Made by a program: the position numbers and the translations under genes. 64,000 bases of DNA, taken from NCBI GenBank assembly GCA_963627135.1, contig CAVFZY010000015.1, forward strand, positions 9,748 through 73,747, given 5' to 3'. The DNA is from CAG-103 sp963627135. Lineage in GTDB: Bacteria > Bacillota > Clostridia > Oscillospirales > Oscillospiraceae. Below, one piece after another: positions 8,565-15,956 of the stretch. Under the pieces are notes generated by a model, which was not told the origin of the DNA, did not search any database, and worked only from the letters and a program-made list of their open reading frames with translations. The stretch's first letter is position 1. Every line of letters begins with the position of its first letter.

Positions 8565-8635
8565 CGTCGAAAGATACAATTTTTCGAAGTATATCGGGAA
8601 ACCTCGTCCGTGTTCGACAGACAGAATGTGTCGAA
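8565..8635 (-). promoter_or_regulatory. Cluster of Spo0A-box-like motifs upstream of spo0A
   Basis: Two exact 7-mers of the 0A box core, TTCGACA at 8613-8619 and TGTCGAA at 8629-8635, face each other ten bases apart. Partial matches CGTCGAAA (8565-8572) and TTTTCGAAG (8581-8589) are nearby. Autoregulation of spo0A is known in Bacillus; here it is inferred from the motifs. The boxes lie over 100 bases upstream of the proposed promoter. Confidence 0.5.
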
Positions 8636-8767
8636 TGCGCCTGCATGTTATGTAAACCAATATTCCGACATGCGTCTTGTCACCGCGACAGCGCCCGACC
8701 CGGTGTGCACGGCGCGGCACGAAAACCGCCGCTTCGGCCGGCGCACGACCGGTGGCTCCGCCTGCAT

Positions 8768-8833
8768 GCACAAAAATGGAAGGGGCTGCTGTCCTTTCCG
8801 TTTTCATACTGTATTTTGTATCTGTGCCCGCGC
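8768..8833 (-). repeat. 66-bp dispersed repeat, copy B
   Basis: On the minus strand GCGCGGGCACAGATAC through the GGAAAGG/CCCCTTCC stem to a T-run; same length and layout as 2340-2405. It follows directly after the terminator of the hydrogenase operon. Confidence 0.85.
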
Positions 8834-8835
8834 AA

Positions 8836-8875
8836 GAAAAAAACGTGCATGGAAGGGTAGCTTCCATGCACGTTT
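8836..8875 (-). terminator. Intrinsic terminator of the hydCBA operon
   Basis: Perfect 12-bp stem CGTGCATGGAAG/CTTCCATGCACG followed by TTTTTTTC on the minus strand. Confidence 0.9.
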
Positions 8876-8900
8876 TGGGTCATGCGGGGGTTCCGGCGGC

Positions 8901-10595
8901 TCAGCTGTGCTGGCCGTGGGCCGGGTAGTGGATGTGCAGCAGCTCGTGGGCGCGGCCCTGGAGCAGATTGTCGTAGACATAGCCCAGGTCGGGGTTCTGC
9001 TGCGGGATGCGCAGGGCGCAGGCGGTGTCTGCCTTGAAAATGGCCTCGGCGCGCTCGGCCTTGCGCTTGTTGCAGGCGGGGGGCTGGCCGCCGCCACCGA
9101 TGCAGCCGTTCGGGCAGGCCATGACCTCAATGAAGTCAAACTGCTCCTCGCCGGACTCGACCTTGGCGATGAGCTGATCGGCGTTGGCCAGACCATTGGC
9201 CACCGCGATGCGGATGGTCAGATCGCCGGCCGTGACGGTGAAGGCCTTGATGCCCTCGAGCCCGCGCACGCCGCACGCGGCGATGGTCTGCAGGGTATTC
9301 GGGCTGGCGTCGTCGAGCACGCGGCGGATGACGGCCTCGGTCACGCCGCCGGTCACGCCGAAGATGACGCCGGCGCCGGTGTAGTCGCCGAGCGGGGCGT
9401 CCGGCTCTTCATCCGGGAGGTGGGCAAAGTCGATGCCGGCCTCCTCGATCATGTCGCACAGCTCACTCGTCGTGATGACGAGGTCGATGAGCCGCTCGCC
9501 GTCCTTCTCGAGCTCGGGGCGCGCAGCCTCGAACTTCTTGCCGGTGCAGGGCATGATGGCCACGGAGTAGACGTTCTCGCCCGCGAACTGCTTGCGGATG
9601 AGCGAGCCAAACATCGCCATCGGGCTGCCGCAGGTGCTCACCTGGGGCATGAGGTGCGGGTAGCGGTGCTCCACGTGCTGGATCCAGCCGGGGCAGCAGG
9701 AGGTGAACATCGGCAGCTTCGCGCCGGTCTTGACCTTCTCGAGAAACTCCGCCGACTCCTCCATGATCGTGAGGTCGGCCGTGAGGTTCGTGTCGTACAC
9801 CACGTCGGCGCCGAGGCGGCGCAGCGCGGCGACGAGCTTGCCGGTGCAGGGCTCATTGGCGGGCATGCCGAAGCGCTCGGCCATGCCGGCGCGCACGCTC
9901 GGCGCGTACTGCACGACGACCTTGCGGCTGCGGTCCTGCAGCATGGACCAGAATTTCTCGGTCTCGTTGCGGATCGTGATCGCGCCCGTCGGGCACACGG
10001 ACGCGCACTGGCCGCAGCCGACGCAGTCGGTGTCCTTGAGCGTCTTGCCGAAATCGGCAGAGATGTGCGCCTTCTTGCCGCGGCCGCTGAAATCGACCGC
10101 GCCGATGTTCTGGATCTCGGCGCAGGTGCGCACGCACAATCCGCAGAGGATGCACTTGCTCGGGTCGCGCACGATGCTCGGCGAGGAGAGATCCATCGGC
10201 TCGGTGCAGTAGGTATTGGGCTCGAAGCGGTGCGCGTCCACATGGTAGCGGCGGGCGTACTCCTGCAGCTTGCAGCGGCCGCTCTGGTCGCAGGTCAGGC
10301 AGTCGGCCCTGTGGCTGCTCATGAGCAGCTGCAGCGTTGTGCGGCGGCTGTCGAGCACCTGTTTCGTGTGGGTGTTGACGACCATACCGTCGCGCGGCTG
10401 CATGGAGCAGGCCGCGTCCATCTTGCCGCGGTCGTTCTCGACGAGGCACAGGCGGCAGCCGCCGTAGATGGACAGGTTTTCACAGTAACAAAGCGAGGGG
10501 ATGTCGATGCCGTTGTTGCGGGCGACCTCCAGCACGTTGCGCTCGGTCGTGAACGGGCAGGACACGCCGTCGATGATCATTTTCTTTTCAGCCAT
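8901..10595 (-). CDS. hydA: [FeFe] hydrogenase catalytic subunit (HydA/HndD type)
   Basis: Evolves or oxidises H2 in a trimeric cytoplasmic NAD(P)-linked, possibly electron-bifurcating, hydrogenase. 564 residues. N-terminal [2Fe-2S] (C36, C47, C50, C63); His-ligated [4Fe-4S] (H95, C99, C102, C108); two-cluster ferredoxin domain (C148-C158 and C191-C201). H-cluster motifs: TSCCPGW (C300/C301), MPCTGKKFE (C350, K353) and MACPNGC (C494, C498). The small-subunit domain ends in GRAHELLH. All ligands and the proton-shuttle Cys are present. The usual KSPQQ before the second motif reads GSPMA. Last gene of hydCBA, starting four bases after the hydB stop with its AAGGAGG inside the hydB end. Confidence 0.96.
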   Translation of the reverse strand: MAEKKMIIDGVSCPFTTERNVLEVARNNGIDIPSLCYCENLSIYGGCRLCLVENDRGKMDAACSMQPRDGMVVNTHTKQVLDSRRTTLQLLMSSHRADCLTCDQSGRCKLQEYARRYHVDAHRFEPNTYCTEPMDLSSPSIVRDPSKCILCGLCVRTCAEIQNIGAVDFSGRGKKAHISADFGKTLKDTDCVGCGQCASVCPTGAITIRNETEKFWSMLQDRSRKVVVQYAPSVRAGMAERFGMPANEPCTGKLVAALRRLGADVVYDTNLTADLTIMEESAEFLEKVKTGAKLPMFTSCCPGWIQHVEHRYPHLMPQVSTCGSPMAMFGSLIRKQFAGENVYSVAIMPCTGKKFEAARPELEKDGERLIDLVITTSELCDMIEEAGIDFAHLPDEEPDAPLGDYTGAGVIFGVTGGVTEAVIRRVLDDASPNTLQTIAACGVRGLEGIKAFTVTAGDLTIRIAVANGLANADQLIAKVESGEEQFDFIEVMACPNGCIGGGGQPPACNKRKAERAEAIFKADTACALRIPQQNPDLGYVYDNLLQGRAHELLHIHYPAHGQHS

Positions 10596-10598
10596 GGT

Positions 10599-12482
10599 TC
10601 ACGCCTCCTTGATCGCACCGAACGGGCAGCCGGCCTTGCAGGCGCCGCACTTGATGCATTTTGTCGAATCGATGTGGTGCGGCTTTTTCAGCTCGCCGGT
10701 GATGGCGCCGGCCGGGCAGTTGCGCGCGCACTTTGTGCAGCCCTTGCAGATGGCCGGGTCGATGACGAAACTCGTCAGGCTGCGGCAGCTGCCGGTGCGG
10801 CACTTCTTATCGAAGATGTGCTCGCGGTATTCGTCCTCGAAGTTCGCGAGCGTGGACAGTACGGGGTTCGGCGCCGTCTTGCCGAGCCCGCACAGGGAGG
10901 AGTTCTGGATCATCTTGGCGAGGGAGCGCAGCTCCTCAATGTCGCCGGGTTTCCCGTTGCCCTTTGTGATCCTGGTGAGAATGTCGAGCATACGGGTCGT
11001 GCCCTCGCGGCACGGGGTGCACTTGCCGCACGACTCGTTGCAGATGAAGTTCATGAAAAACTGCGCGATGGACACCATGCACGTGTCCTCGTCCATGACG
11101 ACAAGGCCGCCGGAGCCGATGATGGCGCCGGCCTTTTTCAGCGAGTCAAAGTCCATGGGCAGGTCCATGTGCGCCTCCGTCAGGCAGCCGCCGGACGGGC
11201 CGCCAATCTGCACAGCCTTGAACGCTTTGCCGTTTTTGATGCCGCCACCGATGTCATACACGACCTCGCGCATCGTTGTGCCCATGGGCACCTCGATCAG
11301 GCCGGTGTTGACGACGTTGCCGGTCAGGGCGAAGGCCTTCGTGCCGGAACTGCCCTCGGTGCCGACGGACTTGAACCAGTCTGCGCCCTTTTTGATGATG
11401 TCGGGGACGTTGGCGAACGTCTCGACGTTGTTCAGGCAGGTGGGCTTGCCGTACAGGCCCTTGTCGACGGAGCGCGGGGGCTTCGTGCGCGGCATGCCGC
11501 GGTTGCCCTCGATGGACGCGGTCATGGCCGAGCCCTCGCCGCAGACGAACGCGCCTGCGCCGCAGTTGATGTGCATGTGGAAGTTGAAGCCGCTGCCGAG
11601 GATGTCGTCACCCAGCAGGCCCATTTCCTTGGCCTGCTCGATGGCGACGGTCAGCCGGTGCACGGCCATGGGGTACTCGGCGCGGACATAGATGTAGCCC
11701 TCGGTGGAGCCGGTGGCCACGCCCGCGACGATCATGCCCTCAATGACCTTGTGCGGATCGCCCTCCATGCAGGAGCGGTCCATGAAGGCGCCGGGGTCGC
11801 CCTCATCGCCGTTGCAGACGATGTACTTGACGGGTTCTTCCGTATGTGCTGCGACCTGGGCCCACTTCTTCCCGGTCGGGAAGCCGGCGCCGCCGCGGCC
11901 GCGCAGACCGGAATCGCTCACGGCCTGGACGATCTCGTCCGGCTGCATCTCGAACAGGGCCTTGGCCAGCGCGCCGTAGCCGCCGATGGACAGGTACTCC
12001 TCGATGGATTCCGCGTCGATATGGCCGCAGTGCTCGAGCACGCGGCGGGTCTGCTTTTTGTAAAACGGGATATCCTCCTGGCGCTCATACAGTTCGCCGT
12101 TCTGCTTGTAGCCCAGGCGCTCGATGAACTGTCCGCCGAGGATGGTCTTCTGGATGATCTCCTCCACGTCGCTGACCTGACACTTCGTGTACAGCCAGCC
12201 CTCCGGCTCAATGCGGACCAGCGGGCCCATCTCGCAAAAGCCGTGGCAGCCGGATTTCTTCAGGCCGATGGAGTCGGCATGGTGCTCAGTCAGGGACACC
12301 TCGCACGGGATGCCGAGTTCGACCATGCGCTTTTTGAGTTCATGATAGACGTTGAGGTTACCGCCGGCGACACAGCCCGTGCCGCAGCAGACGAGGATTT
12401 TGCGTTTTTCTGCGTTGCGAGCGGCCATGTAATCGGCCTGCAGAGCGCGGAACTGCTCCAGGGATTCGATTCTCTGACGCAT
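10599..12482 (-). CDS. hydB: NuoF-like NAD(P)H/flavin subunit of the hydrogenase (HydB/HndC)
   Basis: Electron-input subunit with FMN and the NAD(P)(H) site. 627 residues: thioredoxin-like ferredoxin (CCGTGC...SGCHGFC, ~residues 30-90); NuoF core with the GRGGAGFPTGKKW flavin/NAD loop; SLBB-type segment; [4Fe-4S] motif SCGKCTPCREG; and two C-terminal ferredoxin motifs (CKGCTKCARNCP, CIKCGACKAGCP). The start ATG overlaps the hydC stop (TAATG), so the two are translationally coupled. This architecture is that of HydB in trimeric bifurcating hydrogenases. Whether this enzyme bifurcates cannot be decided from sequence by eye. Confidence 0.95.
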   Translation of the reverse strand: MRQRIESLEQFRALQADYMAARNAEKRKILVCCGTGCVAGGNLNVYHELKKRMVELGIPCEVSLTEHHADSIGLKKSGCHGFCEMGPLVRIEPEGWLYTKCQVSDVEEIIQKTILGGQFIERLGYKQNGELYERQEDIPFYKKQTRRVLEHCGHIDAESIEEYLSIGGYGALAKALFEMQPDEIVQAVSDSGLRGRGGAGFPTGKKWAQVAAHTEEPVKYIVCNGDEGDPGAFMDRSCMEGDPHKVIEGMIVAGVATGSTEGYIYVRAEYPMAVHRLTVAIEQAKEMGLLGDDILGSGFNFHMHINCGAGAFVCGEGSAMTASIEGNRGMPRTKPPRSVDKGLYGKPTCLNNVETFANVPDIIKKGADWFKSVGTEGSSGTKAFALTGNVVNTGLIEVPMGTTMREVVYDIGGGIKNGKAFKAVQIGGPSGGCLTEAHMDLPMDFDSLKKAGAIIGSGGLVVMDEDTCMVSIAQFFMNFICNESCGKCTPCREGTTRMLDILTRITKGNGKPGDIEELRSLAKMIQNSSLCGLGKTAPNPVLSTLANFEDEYREHIFDKKCRTGSCRSLTSFVIDPAICKGCTKCARNCPAGAITGELKKPHHIDSTKCIKCGACKAGCPFGAIKEA

Positions 12483-12961
12483 TACGCTCCCTCCTTTTCA
12501 CGCAGCTCCTCAATGAGATCTACGGCCTTGTCGGGGGTCATGGCCGGGTGCACCGTGTCGTTGACCATGACGACCGGGCTCAGACCGCACGCGCCGAGGC
12601 ACGACACGATCTCGATGGTGAACAGGCCGTCGTCCGAGGTCGGCTTGCTCTCGCTCAGGCCGGTCGCGTCGTAGAGTGCCTGCAGCACGTTGCCGGATTT
12701 GCGCACGTGGCACGCCGTGCCGCGGCAGACCTTGAGCACATACTTGCCCTTGACGTCGAGCGAGAAGTTCTCATAGAACGTCGCCACGCCGTAGATCTTC
12801 GATTCGCTGATGCCCACCTTGTCTGCGATGTAGCGCAGCGCGCCCTTTGGCAGATAACGGTACTTTCCCTGCACATCCTGCATGATCGCAATGATCTGCG
12901 AGGCGTCGCAGGCGTGATCTGCGAGGACCTGGTCAATGAATTTGTAATCGATCTGTTCCAT
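12482..12961 (-). CDS. hydC: NuoE-like [2Fe-2S] thioredoxin-fold subunit of the hydrogenase (HydC/HndA)
   Basis: Small electron-transfer subunit, 159 residues. An N-terminal helical bundle is followed by a thioredoxin-like fold binding [2Fe-2S] through CRGTAC and CLGAC. Two ATGs are possible (12970 and 12961). The AAAAGGGA element leaves only about one base before the first but nine before the second, so 12961 is preferred. First gene of hydCBA. Confidence 0.94.
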   Translation of the reverse strand: MEQIDYKFIDQVLADHACDASQIIAIMQDVQGKYRYLPKGALRYIADKVGISESKIYGVATFYENFSLDVKGKYVLKVCRGTACHVRKSGNVLQALYDATGLSESKPTSDDGLFTIEIVSCLGACGLSPVVMVNDTVHPAMTPDKAVDLIEELREKEGA

Positions 12962-12976
12962 TTTTTTCATTCCCTT

Positions 12977-12983
12977 TTCGACA
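12977..12983 (-). promoter_or_regulatory. Spo0A-box core overlapping the hydC leader
   Basis: TTTGTCGAAAA on the minus strand, touching the ribosome binding site and ~50 bases downstream of the promoter. A 7-mer match alone is weak evidence. Confidence 0.3.
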
Positions 12984-13035
12984 AATTTGCACCTGCCGGC
13001 TCCTATACCGACCGGATGCAGGATTCCCTGCTCCC

Positions 13036-13064
13036 ATCATACAGTATTTATGAAAAGTTTTCAA
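13036..13064 (-). promoter_or_regulatory. Sigma-A promoter of hydCBA
   Basis: TTGAAA (13059-13064), 17 bases, TATGAT (13036-13041). Confidence 0.8.
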
Positions 13065-13167
13065 TGCCCAGACTCGTAATTTTAATAACGACAAACTGCG
13101 AGATTCTTTAACAAATATTCACAATTTCGAGTTACTGTCCGTCTTTTGGAAATTTTGGCGCAAACGC

Positions 13168-13196
13168 TTGACACGGCTGCATTTCCATGGCATAAT
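13168..13196 (+). promoter_or_regulatory. Sigma-A promoter of the ABC transporter operon
   Basis: TTGACA (13168-13173), 17 bases, CATAAT (13191-13196). Confidence 0.85.
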
Positions 13197-13202
13197 TGCA
13201 AT

Positions 13203-13350
13203 AAACTATGCGCCCGGACCGCAAGCTGTGCTTCCGGCCTGGCCGCCGCCGATCCCGCACCGAATCTGACACCGAATCGCCCATGAGGTGGAAGGCTGCG
13301 TGCGTGCACAGAGCACCGCCATGCCTTTCGGGCATGGTATTTTTTGTCTT
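13203..13350 (+). promoter_or_regulatory. Structured 5' leader with internal terminator; candidate riboswitch or attenuator
   Basis: About 185 bases separate the promoter from the lipoprotein ATG. The leader holds GC-rich pairing segments and an intrinsic terminator (13319-13346: CCATGCC-TTTC-GGGCATGG, then TATTTTTTG) about 40 bases before the start codon. The arrangement implies conditional readthrough. I compared it by eye with TPP, guanidine, FMN, cobalamin, purine and SAM consensus motifs and found no match. Confidence 0.55.
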
Positions 13351-13387
13351 TCGCGCGGGCGGCAAACATGAAAAGGAGAGATCTGCA

Positions 13388-14389
13388 ATGACCCATCTGC
13401 GCAAGCTCACAGCGGTGCTGCTGGCCGTCGTGCTGGTGCTCGCCCTCGCCGCCTGCGGTCAGCAGAGCGAGGACACCGCCGCGGTCGACAAGGACCTGGC
13501 CGTCAATGTCATCTCGCTCAACGGCACGACCGGTTTCGGTATGGCCAAGCTCATTTCCGATAGCAAGGAAGGCACTGCCGCACTGAACTACAACTTCACC
13601 GTCGAGACCGACCCGAGCAACGCCACCGCCGCGCTTGTCAACGGCACGGCCGATATCGCCGCCCTGCCGACGAACGCCGCCGCCGCACTCTACAACAAGA
13701 CTGACGGCGCCGTGCAGGTGCTCGCGCTCAACACGCGCGGCGTGCTGTACGTTGTGACCGACAGCACGGAGCACATTACGTCCTTTGCCGACCTGCGCGG
13801 CAAAAACGTCTATGTCCCTGTGCAGAACCCGACGTTCATCTTCCAGTACCTGTGCGAGCATAACGGTATGACCGTCGGCACGGACATCACCATCGACAAC
13901 ACCTATGCCCAGCCGGCCGAGCTCAACACGGCGCTCGCCTCCGGCGAGGTGCACATCGCCGTGCTGCCGGAGCCGATGGTCACCATCGCCTGCGCGGCCA
14001 ATCCGGACCTCACCGTCGCGCTCGACCTGACCGCCGAGTGGGACAAGGTCGCCACAGCCGGCAGCCTCGTGCAGGGCTGCGTCGTCGTGCGCAAAGCGTT
14101 TGCCGATGAGCACCCGAACGAGGTCAAGGCCTTCCTCAAGGAGTATCAGGCGTCCATCGAGTACCTGACGGCCGAGCCCGACCAGGCCGGCCAGATGATC
14201 GAGGATGCCGGTATCTTCGCCAAGGCCGCCGTGGCTGCCAAGGCCATCCCAAACTGCAACGTCTGCTTCGTGTCCGGCGCGGACATGCAGGCGCCGCTGA
14301 CGGAGTTTCTCACCGCGCTGAGCACCGTCGCCCCGCAGAGCATCGGCGGTGAGGTGCCGGCGGAGAGCTTCTACTGCATTCTGAAATGA
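13388..14389 (+). CDS. ABC transporter substrate-binding lipoprotein (NMT1/SsuA-like)
   Basis: Extracellular solute receptor, 333 residues. Type II signal peptide MTHLRKLTAVLLAVVLVLAL with lipobox LAAC. The periplasmic-binding fold of the NMT1/THI5/SsuA type serves sulfonates, thiamine precursors and similar small organics. Features include a domain near residues 60-100 where solute-ligating loops lie (LVNGTADIAALPTNAAAAL) and DLRGKNVYVP. The ATG at 13388 follows AAAAGGAGAG. First gene of a three-gene operon; its stop overlaps the permease start (ATGA). Solute unknown. Confidence 0.88.
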   Translation: MTHLRKLTAVLLAVVLVLALAACGQQSEDTAAVDKDLAVNVISLNGTTGFGMAKLISDSKEGTAALNYNFTVETDPSNATAALVNGTADIAALPTNAAAALYNKTDGAVQVLALNTRGVLYVVTDSTEHITSFADLRGKNVYVPVQNPTFIFQYLCEHNGMTVGTDITIDNTYAQPAELNTALASGEVHIAVLPEPMVTIACAANPDLTVALDLTAEWDKVATAGSLVQGCVVVRKAFADEHPNEVKAFLKEYQASIEYLTAEPDQAGQMIEDAGIFAKAAVAAKAIPNCNVCFVSGADMQAPLTEFLTALSTVAPQSIGGEVPAESFYCILK

Positions 14390-15132
14390 AGCGCTTTGCC
14401 CGCGGCGCGCTGACGCTTGCATTCTGGCTCGCGGTGTGGGCGGCGCTGGCGCTGTTCGTGCATCGGGAGCTGCTGCTGCCCGCGCCGTGGGCGGTCGTGC
14501 GCCGGCTCTGTGAGCTTGCCGCGACCGGGGTTTTCTGGCGCATCACGGCCGTGTCCATCGGCCGCGTGCTGCTTGGCGTGATGGGTGCGGTCGTGCTCGG
14601 CGTGGCGATGGCCGTCGCCTGCACGGCGTCGAGGACCGCAGATGCGCTGCTGCGCCCGCTCATGACGGTCGTCAAGTCCACGCCGGTGGCGTCGTTTGTG
14701 GTGCTCGCGCTCATCTGGATCGCGCGCGACTGGCTGCCGGTGTTCATCGCGCTGCTCATGGTGCTACCCGTCGTGTGGAGCAATGTCTGCACCGGCATCC
14801 GCTCGGCCGACCCCGCCCTGCTCGAGCTCGCGCGGGTGTACGGCTGGCCGCGCGGACGCGTCCTGCGGCGGATCTATGTGCCGAGCGTGCGGCCGCACTT
14901 TCTGGCCGCGCTGCGCGCGGGCCTCGGCTTCGGCTGGAAGGCCGGTATCGCCGCCGAGGTGCTCACCGTGCCGCACAGCGCCATCGGCCGCATGATCTAT
15001 GAATCGAAGCTCTATCTGCAGACCACCGATCTCTTCGCCTGGACGCTGGCCGTCATCCTGCTCAGCGTCGGGCTCGAGCGGCTGGTGCTGCGCGCGCTCA
15101 CCCCGCGCGGGAAAGGAGACGGTGGCGCATGA
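14386..15132 (+). CDS. ABC transporter permease (SsuC/ThiX-like)
   Basis: Membrane-spanning importer subunit, 248 residues, with six hydrophobic helices. The EAA loop region (LLELARVYGWPRGRVLRRIYVPSVRP) contacts the ATPase. Member of the BPD_transp_1 family. It overlaps the binding-protein stop by four bases and the ATPase start by four bases, so all three genes are translationally coupled. Confidence 0.93.
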   Translation: MKRFARGALTLAFWLAVWAALALFVHRELLLPAPWAVVRRLCELAATGVFWRITAVSIGRVLLGVMGAVVLGVAMAVACTASRTADALLRPLMTVVKSTPVASFVVLALIWIARDWLPVFIALLMVLPVVWSNVCTGIRSADPALLELARVYGWPRGRVLRRIYVPSVRPHFLAALRAGLGFGWKAGIAAEVLTVPHSAIGRMIYESKLYLQTTDLFAWTLAVILLSVGLERLVLRALTPRGKGDGGA

Positions 15133-15725
15133 TCGAGATGCATGACCTCACCGTGACGTACGACGGCCGCACCGTCCTGCGGGATGTCAGCCTCACCGTG
15201 CCCGACGGCGCACACATCGCGCTCATGGGCCCATCCGGCTGCGGCAAGACGACGCTGCTGCGCGTGCTCGCCGGACTGCAAACGCCGGACTCCGGCACCG
15301 TGCGCGTCGTGCCGGGGCGCATGGCCTGCGTTTTTCAGGAGCCGCGGCTGCTGCCGTGGCGCACGTCGGTGGAAAACGTCAACGCCGTGCTCTCCGACCG
15401 GGCGCAGACCATGCCGCAGGCGCTGGCGTGGCTGGAGCGGCTGGAGCTGGCCGATGCGTGCGACCGGTACCCCGCGGCGCTCTCCGGCGGCATGCAGCAG
15501 CGCGTGGCCATCGCGCGCGCGCTCGCGTATGATGCGCCGGTGTTGCTGCTCGACGAGCCGTTTCGCGGCCTGGACGCGGCGCTGTGCGCACGCGTCACCG
15601 CGCTGATCGCGGACGCGGCGAAAGACAAGACCCTCGTGCTCGCCACGCACGACGCGGCCGACGCCGCCGCGCTCGGCTGCGCGGTGTATGCGTATGCCGG
15701 CGGTGCGTTCCGGCGCGACGGATGA
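15129..15725 (+). CDS. ABC transporter ATP-binding protein, short, stop codon inside a dispersed repeat
   Basis: Energises the importer. 198 residues. Walker A GPSGCGKTT, Q-loop FQEPRLLPW, signature LSGGMQQR, Walker B VLLLDEPF and H-loop ATHD are all present. Relatives of the SsuB/TauB type are usually about 230-260 residues. Here the protein ends about 30 residues after the H-loop with FRRDG, and the TGA lies within GCGACGGATGAGGTG, the inner arm of the composite repeat also seen at 50052-50207. The natural 3' end may have been replaced by repeat insertion. The catalytic core is intact. Confidence 0.9.
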   Translation: MIEMHDLTVTYDGRTVLRDVSLTVPDGAHIALMGPSGCGKTTLLRVLAGLQTPDSGTVRVVPGRMACVFQEPRLLPWRTSVENVNAVLSDRAQTMPQALAWLERLELADACDRYPAALSGGMQQRVAIARALAYDAPVLLLDEPFRGLDAALCARVTALIADAAKDKTLVLATHDAADAAALGCAVYAYAGGAFRRDG

Positions 15726-15832
15726 GGTGGGCATTGGATACGCACTGCACTACCGGAAGTGCCGGAGGAAACCGCGACCTTTCCACCTCATCCGGCGAGC
15801 AAAGCTCGCCACCTTCTCCTCAAGGAGAAGGC
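15715..15832 (+). repeat. Composite inverted-repeat element E1 (left end shortened)
   Basis: GCGACGGATGAGGTG, then a ~50-base centre starting TTGGATACGC, then CGACCTTTCCACCTCATCC, a small hairpin and the CCTTCTCC/GGAGAAGG hairpin. From 15734 it aligns over 99 bases with 50109-50207. The outer left hairpin is missing or degenerate. Confidence 0.8.
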
Positions 15833-15891
15833 TTGGGTGCGTGACGGCCGCCGGCGCGCCTTTCAGGCGCTACTCTCTGCAAAACAGACAC

Positions 15892-15932
15892 GAAAAACTC
15901 CGCCCCGCATCGAAACGATGCGGGGCGGAGTT
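15892..15932 (-). terminator. Intrinsic terminator of the P-type ATPase gene
   Basis: 14-bp perfect stem CTCCGCCCCGCATC/GATGCGGGGCGGAG followed by TTTTTCG on the minus strand. Confidence 0.9.
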
Positions 15933-15956
15933 TCTTCTACTTGTGCTATGCAGCCC

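Noticed and set aside
9600..9720. Loss of the catalytic-site Lys in HydA
   Set aside because: On checking the register against CpI, that Lys is in MPCxxKK and is present (K353); only the neighbouring KSPQQ segment is altered.
8610..12674. Plus-strand open frame of 1354 codons opposite hydCBA
   Set aside because: Low-complexity Arg/Ala/Val/His product opposite three certain genes; a shadow of high GC codon use with no ribosome binding site.
13203..13387. TPP, guanidine or FMN riboswitch before the ABC importer
   Set aside because: None of the conserved core motifs of these classes could be found; left as an unassigned leader.
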